Below are positions 1-6,367 of a DNA stretch of 6,765 nucleotides, piece after piece (position 1 is the stretch's first letter; every line of letters begins with the position of its first letter). Made by a program: the position numbers and the translations under genes. Location of the stretch: positions 1 to 6,765 of the forward strand of contig CAMLRI010000122.1 of NCBI GenBank assembly GCA_946482385.1, in the 5' to 3' direction. This DNA is from an uncultured Cellvibrio sp. Its GTDB lineage: Bacteria; Pseudomonadota; Gammaproteobacteria; Pseudomonadales; Cellvibrionaceae. Under the pieces are notes generated by a model. It worked only from the letters and a program-made list of their open reading frames with translations, ran no database searches and was not told the origin of the DNA.

Positions 1-6
1 TTAGAC

Positions 7-10
7 AGGA
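7..10 (+). promoter_or_regulatory. Ribosome binding site of tal
   Basis: AGGA lies eight bases before the GTG at 19. It supports that non-ATG start over further extension into the open frame at the left edge. Any promoter for tal lies outside the window. Confidence 0.6.
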
Positions 11-18
11 TTACCGCA

Positions 19-975
19 GTGACTAGTAAACTCGAACAGCTTAAGCAATTTACCGATGTTGTGGCCGACACTGGCGATATTGAAGCCATCCGCCTTTACA
101 AGCCGTTAGATGCCACCACCAACCCTTCGCTGGTATACAAAGCCGCGCAAATGCCGCAATACCAAACCCTGCTGGATAACTCCATCAAGGCCGCCAAAAG
201 CATTAGCAACAGCGCCGAACAGTTAAGCGCTGCCTGCGACCACCTGGCCGTTGGCATAGGCCTGGAAATCCTGAAAATTGTTCCGGGCCGTATCTCTACC
301 GAAGTGGATGCCCGCCTGTCGTTCGACACCCAGGCCTCTATTGCCAAGGCGCACCAACTGATTCGCCTGTACGAGCAAGGCGGTGTGGACAAGTCCCGCG
401 TGCTTATCAAGCTGGCCTCCACCTGGGAAGGTATCCGCGCCGCCGAAGTCTTGGAAAAAGAAGGCATCAACTGCAACCTGACCCTGCTGTTTGGCTTTAG
501 CCAGGCCGCCGCCTGCGCCGATGCCGGTGTATTCCTGATCTCCCCGTTCGTGGGCCGTATCCTCGATTGGTACAAAGCCAACACCGACAAGAAGGAGTAC
601 ACCGCCGAGGAAGATCCAGGTGTGGTTTCTGTGCGCCGTATTTACAACTACTACAAGCAAAACGGCTACAAAACCGTAGTGATGGGTGCCAGCTTCCGCA
701 ACATTGGTGAAATTGAAGCCCTGGCTGGTTGTGACCGTTTGACCATCAGCCCGCAATTGCTGCAAGAGCTGGATCAAGACAAGAATGAGTTAAAGCGCGT
801 TCTTTCACCGTCTAACAGCGGCGAAGCCATTGCCAAGCTGATTGAAAACGAAGCCGGTTTCCGCTTTGGTATGAACCAGGATGCTATGGCCACCGAAAAA
901 CTGGCCGAAGGCATTCGCGGTTTTGTGAAAGACCAGATCAACCTCGAGAACCTGCTTAAAGCCCGCGCTCAGTAA
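19..975 (+). CDS. tal: Transaldolase (TalB-type, class I)
   Basis: Cytosolic enzyme of the non-oxidative pentose phosphate pathway. It moves a dihydroxyacetone unit from sedoheptulose 7-phosphate to glyceraldehyde 3-phosphate, giving erythrose 4-phosphate and fructose 6-phosphate. The 318-residue protein matches E. coli TalB in length and wording throughout. Visible landmarks are Asp17 in VVADTGD, the DATTNPS loop (31-37), the [12 protein letters not shown] segment with Glu95, the Schiff-base Lys131 in LIKLAST, the [10 protein letters not shown] strand, and the [12 protein letters not shown] and VMGASFRN phosphate-binding segments. The start is GTG at 19: it gives the family N-terminus (TSKLEQL, like TDKL in TalB) and has AGGA at 7-10, eight bases upstream. 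The frame is open to the left edge, but no better start is visible there. It is the only + strand gene and converges on the STAS gene, with 69 bp between stops. No oddities; function is essentially certain. Confidence 0.98.
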   Translation: MTSKLEQLKQFTDVVADTGDIEAIRLYKPLDATTNPSLVYKAAQMPQYQTLLDNSIKAAKSISNSAEQLSAACDHLAVGIGLEILKIVPGRISTEVDARLSFDTQASIAKAHQLIRLYEQGGVDKSRVLIKLASTWEGIRAAEVLEKEGINCNLTLLFGFSQAAACADAGVFLISPFVGRILDWYKANTDKKEYTAEEDPGVVSVRRIYNYYKQNGYKTVVMGASFRNIGEIEALAGCDRLTISPQLLQELDQDKNELKRVLSPSNSGEAIAKLIENEAGFRFGMNQDAMATEKLAEGIRGFVKDQINLENLLKARAQ

Positions 976-993
976 GAGCGCCCGCTTGATCGA

Positions 994-1017
994 GCGCCAC
1001 CGGCAAAAGGGTGGCGC
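994..1017. terminator. Hairpin between convergent tal and STAS genes
   Basis: GCGCCACC (994-1001) and GGTGGCGC (1010-1017) form a perfect 8-bp GC-rich stem with an 8-base loop, 18 bp after the tal stop and 27 bp past the STAS stop. Neither exit side carries a T run (CGATATTCC on the + side), so it is not a textbook intrinsic terminator. Its place between two convergent genes makes a shared transcript end or 3'-end stabiliser the likely role. The rest of the gap (976-1044) shows nothing else. Confidence 0.45.
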
Positions 1018-1044
1018 CGATATTCCCCACTGTCAGCAAAGCCC

Positions 1045-1527
1045 TTAGGAGTTTTGCAGCATATTCACCAGGTCGCGGAAAGCATCCGCATTCTGGTTGT
1101 TCATCCCCATCAGTATTTGGTGCGCCTCCAGCACCTTGGCTTTTACCTGCTGCTCATCGCAGTTTTCACACACCAGCGCTCGCTCCGCCAATATGGGCGC
1201 GTCGAGTTTATCCACTATGGTGAAAATATCGGCAAAACCCATGGTGTGCAGGATCCGCTGGATACCGGGGTTGGTTGCCAAAACGACCGGCAAAATACCG
1301 TGACGTTCCTGGCCGAGAATAGAGATTTTGGCCATCAGGCCGAGGGTGGTGCTATCTATAGCTTCCGCTTCCGACAGGTCGAACAGCACCGAGGTAAATT
1401 GGCTGTCGCCAAACATCTTTTCAATAAATTGATCAAAGGATATGCAGAAGGTGAGGCGCACATCACCCAGCATTTTTATCACGTAAACACCCTGGTGATC
1501 TGCCACCAGAATTTGACCAGGCTTCAT
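1045..1527 (-). CDS. STAS-domain protein, anti-anti-sigma-factor type
   Basis: Probable cytosolic partner-switching protein of the SpoIIAA/HsbA kind, 160 residues. Residues about 5-110 fit a STAS domain: N-terminal strands (ILVADHQGVYVIKMLGDVRL), then the hallmark loop AEAIDSTTLGLMAKI, with Asp58-Ser59 at the usual phospho-acceptor position. A second half runs through VVLATNPGIQRILHTMGF. A helical extension of about 45 residues follows (116-160) and starts with a Cys120-x-x-Cys123 pair; most minimal STAS regulators end before this. Its ATG shares one base with the stop of the upstream response regulator-phosphatase (TAATG), and GAGG (1537-1540) lies nine bases upstream, so translation is probably coupled. 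By family logic, the phosphorylated form is inactive and the neighbouring phosphatase restores it. The downstream partner (anti-sigma factor, diguanylate cyclase or other) is not visible. STAS assignment is firm; the pathway is inferred. Confidence 0.9.
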   Translation of the reverse strand: MKPGQILVADHQGVYVIKMLGDVRLTFCISFDQFIEKMFGDSQFTSVLFDLSEAEAIDSTTLGLMAKISILGQERHGILPVVLATNPGIQRILHTMGFADIFTIVDKLDAPILAERALVCENCDEQQVKAKVLEAHQILMGMNNQNADAFRDLVNMLQNS

Positions 1528-2732
1528 TAATCCAGACCTCGGGAAAGCACCAGAACCGCAATATCGTCAGGGTTATCGCGAATCTCTTTGATCGCTAGAG
1601 TATTGCAGACAGAATCGAGACTGCCACTCGATGAGGCCACAGCGGCAAGTAATTGTGCCTCTTTATCCTCCAAACTCTCAGCTTTGAGAATTTCCAGCAC
1701 CCCATCGGAGAAGCACACCAGGCTAAAAGCCTCGGGCAATTGGCACTGGTAAGTGGTCCAGGTCACATCTTTAAAAATCCCCACCGGTTTACCCATACCT
1801 TGCAAATATTCCACCCCGGTGGGTGTGTACAAAATTGGCATGGGTAAATGGCCTGCGACCACGTAGCGCATTTGCCCGGTAAAAGTATCTATAACTCCGA
1901 CAAAGAAAGTCAGGTGATGGCTGAGGCGGGTTTCATGCAGCTCGCGGTTGATCTGCTGCAACATTTGGTTGGGGCCTTGCTCAAACGATTGGCTATCACC
2001 AAACAGGCCATCGTCGCGCACCATGCGGCTGACCAGATACTTTAACCAGATAGTGACAAAGGCCGACGAGGCGCCGTGACCGGACACATCGGCCAAATAA
2101 AAGGCCAGGTAACGGCGCTTGATGTGGGCGTAGTCGACAAAGTCACCGCTGAGGAACAGAGAAGGCACAATAGTGTGTGCCGCCTTGTAGCCATCTTCCG
2201 TGCTGATACCCGAGGGCATCATGCGCCGCTGCACCCGGCGGCCGGCAATATGGTCGCGCTCCAGGGCGCGCAGGTTTTCTTTTAACTCGCGGTTGGCCGT
2301 TTCCAACTGCTCGCGGTAGCGGTGGTTTTCCCGCTCCAGTTCACACTGCTCCAACACCCGCTTTACTGAGTGTTCCAGCACTTCCAGGTCGACAATAGGT
2401 TTAATCAGATAATCGCGCGCACCTAGGCGCAGGGCGGCGACGGCATCGTTCATAACGCCAGCGCCAGAGATAACAATTACGGGAAGTTGCGGGTATTGGT
2501 CGTGGAGTTGTTGCAGTAATTGCAGGCCATCCATGCCGGCCATGCGCAGGTCAGTAATGACCAAATCGGGAAGTTGTTGCTCCAGCAGCGCCAGGGCGGC
2601 GGCGGCATCGCCAGTATCACTCAGGTCGAAACCGCTGTCTTGTAGATAAGTCACTATGCTCCGGCGAACCGGAACATCGTCATCAATAATCAGCAGCTTT
2701 CTGTCCGTTAGATGGTGCATCTGTGCGGCCAT
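1527..2732 (-). CDS. Response regulator with C-terminal PP2C/SpoIIE-type phosphatase domain
   Basis: A 401-residue cytosolic signalling protein. The receiver domain (about 12-128) has the acidic pocket Asp17-Asp18-Asp19 (LLIIDDD), phospho-acceptor Asp61 in VITDLRM, Ser89 in VISGAG and Lys111 in LIKP. A charged heptad-like linker (about 128-165) is probably coiled coil. The PP2C-like serine phosphatase domain (about 183-398) shows its metal-site aspartates in SGDFVDY (Asp198), ADVSGHG (Asp215), FSDGVLE (Asp343) and NPDDIAVLVL (Asp389/390). The layout resembles RssB/HsbR-type regulators, but it ends right after the phosphatase, with no HATPase kinase domain as HsbR has. It overlaps the STAS gene by one base, and that STAS protein is the expected substrate. 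No clear Shine-Dalgarno precedes the ATG at 2732; ATG at 2720 (Met5) is an alternative, equally without a site. The frame has a stop at 2769-2771 and no other start between. The cognate sensor kinase is not in the window. Confidence 0.93.
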   Translation of the reverse strand: MAAQMHHLTDRKLLIIDDDVPVRRSIVTYLQDSGFDLSDTGDAAAALALLEQQLPDLVITDLRMAGMDGLQLLQQLHDQYPQLPVIVISGAGVMNDAVAALRLGARDYLIKPIVDLEVLEHSVKRVLEQCELERENHRYREQLETANRELKENLRALERDHIAGRRVQRRMMPSGISTEDGYKAAHTIVPSLFLSGDFVDYAHIKRRYLAFYLADVSGHGASSAFVTIWLKYLVSRMVRDDGLFGDSQSFEQGPNQMLQQINRELHETRLSHHLTFFVGVIDTFTGQMRYVVAGHLPMPILYTPTGVEYLQGMGKPVGIFKDVTWTTYQCQLPEAFSLVCFSDGVLEILKAESLEDKEAQLLAAVASSSGSLDSVCNTLAIKEIRDNPDDIAVLVLSRGLD

Positions 2733-2765
2733 ATGCGTTGGGTTGGCAGGGCAATTAGGCGCGTA

Positions 2766-2794
2766 ACACTACTCCTTCCCCTGCCCTGGCGCAA
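2766..2794 (-). promoter_or_regulatory. Weak candidate promoter for the regulator/STAS pair
   Basis: On the - strand, TTGCGC (2789-2794) and TAGTGT (2766-2771) are separated by 17 bases. Each matches only three of six consensus positions for a sigma-70 promoter, so this is tentative. It sits in the only gap (98 bp) upstream of the pair, and would start transcription near 2759, about 27 bases before the ATG at 2732. The -35 part lies inside the hairpin that follows der. Confidence 0.2.
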
Positions 2795-2813
2795 GTTTTT
2801 ACACCCGCGCCAG
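2786..2813 (-). terminator. Hairpin downstream of der, possible terminator or attenuator
   Basis: CTGGCGC (2786-2792) and GCGCCAG (2807-2813) are perfect 7-bp arms. In the - strand RNA the stem can be extended by two G-U and two Watson-Crick pairs to 11 bp, closing a 6-base loop. It begins 17 bp past the der stop. The - strand exit is purine-rich (GGCAGGGGAAGGAG) and lacks a U tract, so efficient intrinsic termination is doubtful; read-through from der into the regulator gene is possible. Confidence 0.35.
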
Positions 2814-2830
2814 CTGTGCTTTACCCTAAC

Positions 2831-4255
2831 TTACTTAGTAGGATTTTTGTGCGGAGCTTTACGTGGATTTTTACGCGCCCGCTCCTCTTGTCGACGGCGG
2901 TCGATAAATTGCTGGCGCGTTTGGATTTTCTTGCGCTTCTCGTAGGGGTTATCGCTGGTGCGGAATTCAATTTTGATGGGTGTACCGTGCAAGTCCAGCA
3001 CCCGGCGAAAGGTTTTTTCCAGGTATTTCACATAGTGGCCTGGCACATCCTCGGTTTGGTTGCCGTGAATCACAATCACCGGCGGGTTGTGGCCACCGGG
3101 GTGGGCGTAGCGCAACTTGATCCGGCGACCATTGATCATCGGCGGCTGATGCTCGCGCACGGCATCTTCCAGGATGCGGGTAAGATAGTTGGTGGAGAAT
3201 TTATCCGTGGCAGATTGGTAAGCTTTTTCGATGGATTTGTAGAGATTGCCCACCCCGGTGCCATGCAGTGCCGATATGAAATGGATATTGGCAAAATCCA
3301 CAAAGCGCAAACGCCGCTCCAGTTCGTTTTTCACATAATACTTGTGCGACTCATCCAGGCCGTCCCACTTGTTCAAGGCGATCACCAGGGCGCGGCCCGC
3401 TTCTATGGTGGTGCCCATCAAGTGCAAATCCTGTTCGACTATGCCTTCGCTGGCATCCATTACCAACACCACCACATTGGCATCGGCAATAGCCTGCATG
3501 GTTTTGACGATGGAGAATTTTTCCACCATCAAATCAATATTTTTGCGGCGCCTTACCCCAGCGGTATCAATCAGGGTGTAGGGTTTATCAAAACGGGTGT
3601 AGTTGATGTAAATACTGTCGCGCGTTGTACCCGGCTGGTCATAGACCACCACCCTATCCTCCCCCAGCAGGCGATTAACAAGGGTGGATTTACCGACATT
3701 GGGGCGGCCGACTATGGCAATTTTGATACCTGTAGCCGCGCTTGATTCATAGTCCTCCGGCAGCTCCGGATACTCAGCCAGTATATCCTCCATCATGGAG
3801 CGCACCCCGCGCCCGTGGGTGGCGGTAGTGGGGAACACCTCGCCCAGGCCCAGCTCATAAAAAGGGGCCAAGGCGATATCCGGGTCCATACCGTCAATTT
3901 TATTGGCGACCAGATAGGTTTTTTTGTTGTTGACGCGCAGGTGCTTGGCGATCAACTCATCGGCGGGATTAAGGCCAGCACGGCTGTCCACAATAAACAG
4001 CACTATGTCCGCCTCTTGGATCGCCAGCAGCGATTGGCCGGCCATCATGCTATCTATACCCTCTTCCTCACCGCTGATGCCACCGGTATCAATCACGATA
4101 AAGCGGCGATTTTCCAGGCGCCCTTCGCCGTATTTACGGTCGCGGGTCAGGCCCGGGTAATCCGCCACCAACGCATCGCGCGAATTGGTCAGGCGATTGA
4201 ACAGGGTGGATTTACCCACATTGGGGCGGCCAACAAGGGCGATAACTGGGATCAT
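2831..4255 (-). CDS. der: GTPase Der (EngA), ribosome assembly factor
   Basis: Essential tandem GTPase that binds the 50S subunit during its late maturation. The 474-residue protein has two full G domains. G domain 1 shows P-loop GRPNVGKS (9-16), Thr37 in PGLTRDR, DTGG (56-59) and NKID (118-121). G domain 2 shows GRPNVGKS (183-190), PGTTRDS (208-214), DTAG (230-233), NKWD (295-298) and a SAL motif (328-330). The KH-like domain follows (about 350-435), ending in [13 protein letters not shown] basic tail (438-474, rich in Arg/Lys) completes it, as in other gammaproteobacterial Der proteins. The ATG start gives [16 protein letters not shown], the family N-terminus. No Shine-Dalgarno is visible; the leader is pyrimidine-rich (CCTTCTT before ATG). 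It lies 133 bp downstream of bamB behind a strong hairpin and a candidate promoter, so it is probably transcribed by itself, at least in part. All motif residues are intact. Confidence 0.99.
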   Translation of the reverse strand: MIPVIALVGRPNVGKSTLFNRLTNSRDALVADYPGLTRDRKYGEGRLENRRFIVIDTGGISGEEEGIDSMMAGQSLLAIQEADIVLFIVDSRAGLNPADELIAKHLRVNNKKTYLVANKIDGMDPDIALAPFYELGLGEVFPTTATHGRGVRSMMEDILAEYPELPEDYESSAATGIKIAIVGRPNVGKSTLVNRLLGEDRVVVYDQPGTTRDSIYINYTRFDKPYTLIDTAGVRRRKNIDLMVEKFSIVKTMQAIADANVVVLVMDASEGIVEQDLHLMGTTIEAGRALVIALNKWDGLDESHKYYVKNELERRLRFVDFANIHFISALHGTGVGNLYKSIEKAYQSATDKFSTNYLTRILEDAVREHQPPMINGRRIKLRYAHPGGHNPPVIVIHGNQTEDVPGHYVKYLEKTFRRVLDLHGTPIKIEFRTSDNPYEKRKKIQTRQQFIDRRRQEERARKNPRKAPHKNPTK

Positions 4256-4295
4256 AAGAAGGTATCAACAGAGGAAATGGAACAGCTGGGTGGGA

Positions 4296-4324
4296 ATTGT
4301 AGTGAATTGGCGCTGCCGATGAAA
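4296..4324 (-). promoter_or_regulatory. Candidate sigma-70 promoter of der
   Basis: On the - strand, TACAAT (4296-4301, five of six matches to TATAAT) lies about 41 bases before the der ATG, predicting a start near 4289 and a leader of about 34 bases. The -35 position 17 bases upstream reads TTTCAT (4319-4324), a poor match; shifting by one base gives CTTTCA. It is placed just after the bamB hairpin, where a new promoter would be needed. Confidence 0.45.
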
Positions 4325-4326
4325 GA

Positions 4327-4379
4327 AATAAGCCGCAGGTCATTGTTGGTTTGCACCAAACAATAACCTGCGGCTTATT
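4327..4379 (-). terminator. Long hairpin after bamB, probable Rho-independent terminator
   Basis: AATAAGCCGCAGGT (4327-4340) and its exact complement (4366-4379) make a 14-bp outer stem. After one C/A mismatch come six more pairs (4342-4347 with 4359-4364), then a one-base bulge and three pairs closing a four-base loop (4351-4354). Read on the - strand, it begins nine bases after the bamB stop codon and exits into TTATTTCTTTC, a T-rich stretch, so it fits termination of the hisS-yfgM-bamB transcript. The + strand exit (CGTCAGTC) is not T-rich. Confidence 0.8.
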
Positions 4380-4388
4380 CGTCAGTCA

Positions 4389-5618
4389 CTATTTTTGCGG
4401 TTTAACGCGGTAAGCGATCAACTTGCCACGGTTGGTGTAGACATAAAGCGTAGTGCCATCGGTCAGCATAGGCGCACGGGCGCCTTTGCGATCCACCCGC
4501 AGGCGGGCGGCAAATTCACCAGTCTCCTGGCTGAGGATATGCAGATAGCCTTTGAAATCCGCTACCGCCAGATAGCGATCAAAGGTTTGCGGGCCATTGA
4601 GCTTGCGTCTGAGCATCTGCTCATTAACCCACAACTGCTCGCCACTGTTGGCATCGTAAGCGATAACCTTACCGCCGGTATCCGAGACAAACAACTTGCC
4701 ATCGGCCAGGGCCAGGTTGTCGCTGGTGGAACCATCCTTACCCCAAATACCGCTGCCAGTACCACGCGACATGGCCACTATGCGGCCTTGGTAACTGCCA
4801 GCATAAAGAATGCCGCCAGCCAGCAGTGGGCTTGCGTGTATATCTACCATCCGCTCCAACTCGGAGCGCCCTTTGGGCAGAGCAATACGCTGATCCCACA
4901 GGATCAAACCATTGTCCGGATTAAACGCCATCAAGCGGCCATTGGAAAAACCGGCATAGACGGCAGTATCCGTTACAACAGGAGCCGGGGTGCCGCGCAG
5001 GGTCAGCACAGGCGGAGGATTTTCGTAAAACCACAATTGCTTGCCGGTTTTCGCATCCAGGCCATAGAGCTTGCCGTTGATGGTTTGCGCCGCCACCACG
5101 CTACCGTTGGTGTGGGGAGCCGAGAGCACTTCGCCCGCTACCTGGGCACGCCAGAGTTCGTCGCCTGTGTCTGGCTGAAGCGCCAAAATTTCACCGGCAT
5201 AGGTGGCAACCAGCAGCAAACCATTCTCGGCGGCTATACCGCCCATAATTTGGTAATTGGGGTCTATATCACTCACCCAACTTTTCAGCCAACCCCACAA
5301 ACCCAATTGGGGCTTATTGATTTTACGCGACCAGAGTTTTTTACCGTTCTCTGCTTGCATTGCCACCAGCAAGCCCTGGTGATCTACCGCGTAAATCTTG
5401 TCGCCATCCAGTGCCGGGGTCAGGCTGGTAAAACCTGCGCCCTGGCCATCACCTATAGAACGGCTCCATGCTTTGCGCAATTTTACTGTCGGCTCAAAAT
5501 CCACCAGTTCCATAGGCTCGTTGCCGGTTTTTTTACTAAACCAGGAGCAACCGCCTACCGCCCCTAAGAGCGCGACTACCAGCAGCCAGTAACTGGCCTT
5601 TGCCACCCGTGGCATCAT
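4389..5618 (-). CDS. bamB: Outer membrane assembly lipoprotein BamB (YfgL)
   Basis: Lipoprotein of the BAM complex that helps BamA insert beta-barrel proteins, anchored in the inner leaflet of the outer membrane. The 409-residue protein starts with a lipoprotein signal peptide: basic MMPRVAK, hydrophobic 10-22, and lipobox VGGC with Cys24 as the lipidated residue. Ser25 follows, which favours outer-membrane sorting. The rest is a beta-propeller of PQQ-like repeats, with recurring G-x-x-L-W corners at about 92-96, 152-156, 192-196, 237-241 and 326-330. LTLRG (205-209) matches the E. coli loop LSLRG that contacts BamA. The second BamA-contact loop reads MVDIH (257-261), where E. coli has D-V-D, so the second Asp is His here. 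The first ATG overlaps the yfgM stop (ATGA), with GGAG (5627-5630) eight bases upstream; a second ATG follows at once. Last gene of the hisS-yfgM-bamB operon, ended by the hairpin at 4327-4379. Confidence 0.97.
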   Translation of the reverse strand: MMPRVAKASYWLLVVALLGAVGGCSWFSKKTGNEPMELVDFEPTVKLRKAWSRSIGDGQGAGFTSLTPALDGDKIYAVDHQGLLVAMQAENGKKLWSRKINKPQLGLWGWLKSWVSDIDPNYQIMGGIAAENGLLLVATYAGEILALQPDTGDELWRAQVAGEVLSAPHTNGSVVAAQTINGKLYGLDAKTGKQLWFYENPPPVLTLRGTPAPVVTDTAVYAGFSNGRLMAFNPDNGLILWDQRIALPKGRSELERMVDIHASPLLAGGILYAGSYQGRIVAMSRGTGSGIWGKDGSTSDNLALADGKLFVSDTGGKVIAYDANSGEQLWVNEQMLRRKLNGPQTFDRYLAVADFKGYLHILSQETGEFAARLRVDRKGARAPMLTDGTTLYVYTNRGKLIAYRVKPQK

Positions 5619-6310
5619 TGGTTGCTCTCCACAGCGGCATCGGCTGCGGGAGCTTCAGCAACTTTTAAATCATTTACTTTCATTTGCAATAGCATATGGC
5701 GCTCTTGTTGTTGGGGGTTGGTCGCCGCCAAGGCTTTTTCATAAGCGGTACGGGCTGCATCCAGATTACCCTGCGCCTTTAAGGCGTCGCCGCGCACTTC
5801 GTTGTACTCGGCCGCAAAAGCAGCGGCAGGCTCATCGGCCAATTGTGCCAATGCTTTATCGTAAGCTTGCTGTGCCAGCAACACGCGCGCCAAACGTAAA
5901 CGGGCAATGTAGCCGGTAGCGGCATCGGGTTTGGCAGACAAAACCCAATTAAGTTCAGCGGCCGCTTCATCCAATTTATTCGCCTCTACTGCCAACTTGG
6001 CCAAAAATAAAGCCGAGGCATGGGCGTACATACTATTGCCGCTTTCTTTTAGTTCGCCGGCCAATTCAGTTGCCGCCGCGCGATCAGCATCGCTCATAGC
6101 CTGACCTGATTCAGGAGCCATAAGTTTGATCAGTTGTTCGAAGCTGGCTGAGGCCTGCTCCGCTTGCTGACGTTTGTGATCCTGCCAGCCAGTCACAGCA
6201 AAATAGCCCGCCACACAGATAACCACCGCTGCAATTACCAGCTTGCCGTAATCCTTCCACCAACGCTTCAGGTTTTCTAATTGTTCTTCTTCAGTTAAAT
6301 GTACGCTCAC
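5615..6310 (-). CDS. yfgM: YfgM, membrane-anchored TPR protein of the Sec translocon
   Basis: Ancillary inner-membrane protein. In E. coli YfgM works with the chaperone PpiD at SecYEG, passing secreted proteins into the periplasm. The 231-residue product begins with the family signature HLTEEEQLENLKRWWKDYGK (4-23), a short cytosolic part. One membrane helix (about 24-42, LVIAAVVICVAGYFAV) follows. The periplasmic part has helical, alanine-rich TPR-like repeats: about 95-125, 135-160 and 166-196 (for example GNLDAARTAYEKAL). The tail is Ala/Glu-rich. It is slightly longer than the roughly 206 residues of E. coli. The start is GTG at 6310, since no ATG precedes the signature, and AGGAG (6317-6321) lies six bases upstream. 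It follows hisS by 57 bp and overlaps bamB by four bases, the usual gammaproteobacterial order. Family assignment is firm; the exact role is taken from E. coli. Confidence 0.95.
   Translation of the reverse strand: MSVHLTEEEQLENLKRWWKDYGKLVIAAVVICVAGYFAVTGWQDHKRQQAEQASASFEQLIKLMAPESGQAMSDADRAAATELAGELKESGNSMYAHASALFLAKLAVEANKLDEAAAELNWVLSAKPDAATGYIARLRLARVLLAQQAYDKALAQLADEPAAAFAAEYNEVRGDALKAQGNLDAARTAYEKALAATNPQQQERHMLLQMKVNDLKVAEAPAADAAVESNQ
5627..5630 (-). promoter_or_regulatory. Ribosome binding site of bamB inside yfgM
   Basis: GGAG on the - strand lies in the last codons of yfgM, eight bases before the bamB ATG at 5618. It favours the first of the two tandem ATG codons and, with the ATGA overlap, suggests coupled translation. 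Confidence 0.6.
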
Positions 6311-6316
6311 AATTGA

Positions 6317-6321
6317 CTCCT
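6317..6321 (-). promoter_or_regulatory. Ribosome binding site deciding the GTG start of yfgM
   Basis: AGGAG on the - strand, six bases from the GTG at 6308-6310. It is the strongest Shine-Dalgarno sequence in the window and settles the non-ATG start, because the conserved YfgM N-terminus begins right after it. Confidence 0.75.
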
Positions 6322-6367
6322 AGTTAGATCCAAGCGCAATGCGCCAGTAGTAGATAAAAATTATTGT

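Noticed and set aside
1..26. Possible 3' end of an upstream gene overlapping tal, stopping at TAG 24-26
   Set aside because: Frame 3 is open from the edge for seven codons only, too short to recognise a product; any identity would be guesswork.
1054..1530. + strand open frame opposite the STAS gene
   Set aside because: It covers almost exactly the STAS gene in antisense, and its translation shows no domain; a shadow of the real frame.
2772..2777. AAGGAG on the - strand upstream of the regulator
   Set aside because: It resembles a strong ribosome site, but it is about 39 bases from the ATG and the only start close by opens a frame of four codons.
2786..2816. Sigma-54-like GG...GC signal upstream of the regulator
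   Set aside because: The GG and GC elements are about 17 bases apart instead of the required 10, so it does not fit a -24/-12 promoter.
2816..3745. Long + strand open frame (309 codons) opposite der
   Set aside because: Antisense to intact Der motifs; the His/Gly/Val-rich product resembles no family I know and there is no supporting ribosome site.
4395..5567. Long + strand open frame (390 codons) opposite bamB
   Set aside because: It lies wholly antisense to a clear bamB, its translation has no recognisable domain or signature, and such frames arise from codon bias of the true gene.
6334..6344. Short palindrome GCGCAATGCGC between hisS and yfgM
   Set aside because: Only four pairs around a three-base loop and no T run; too weak for a terminator or operator call.
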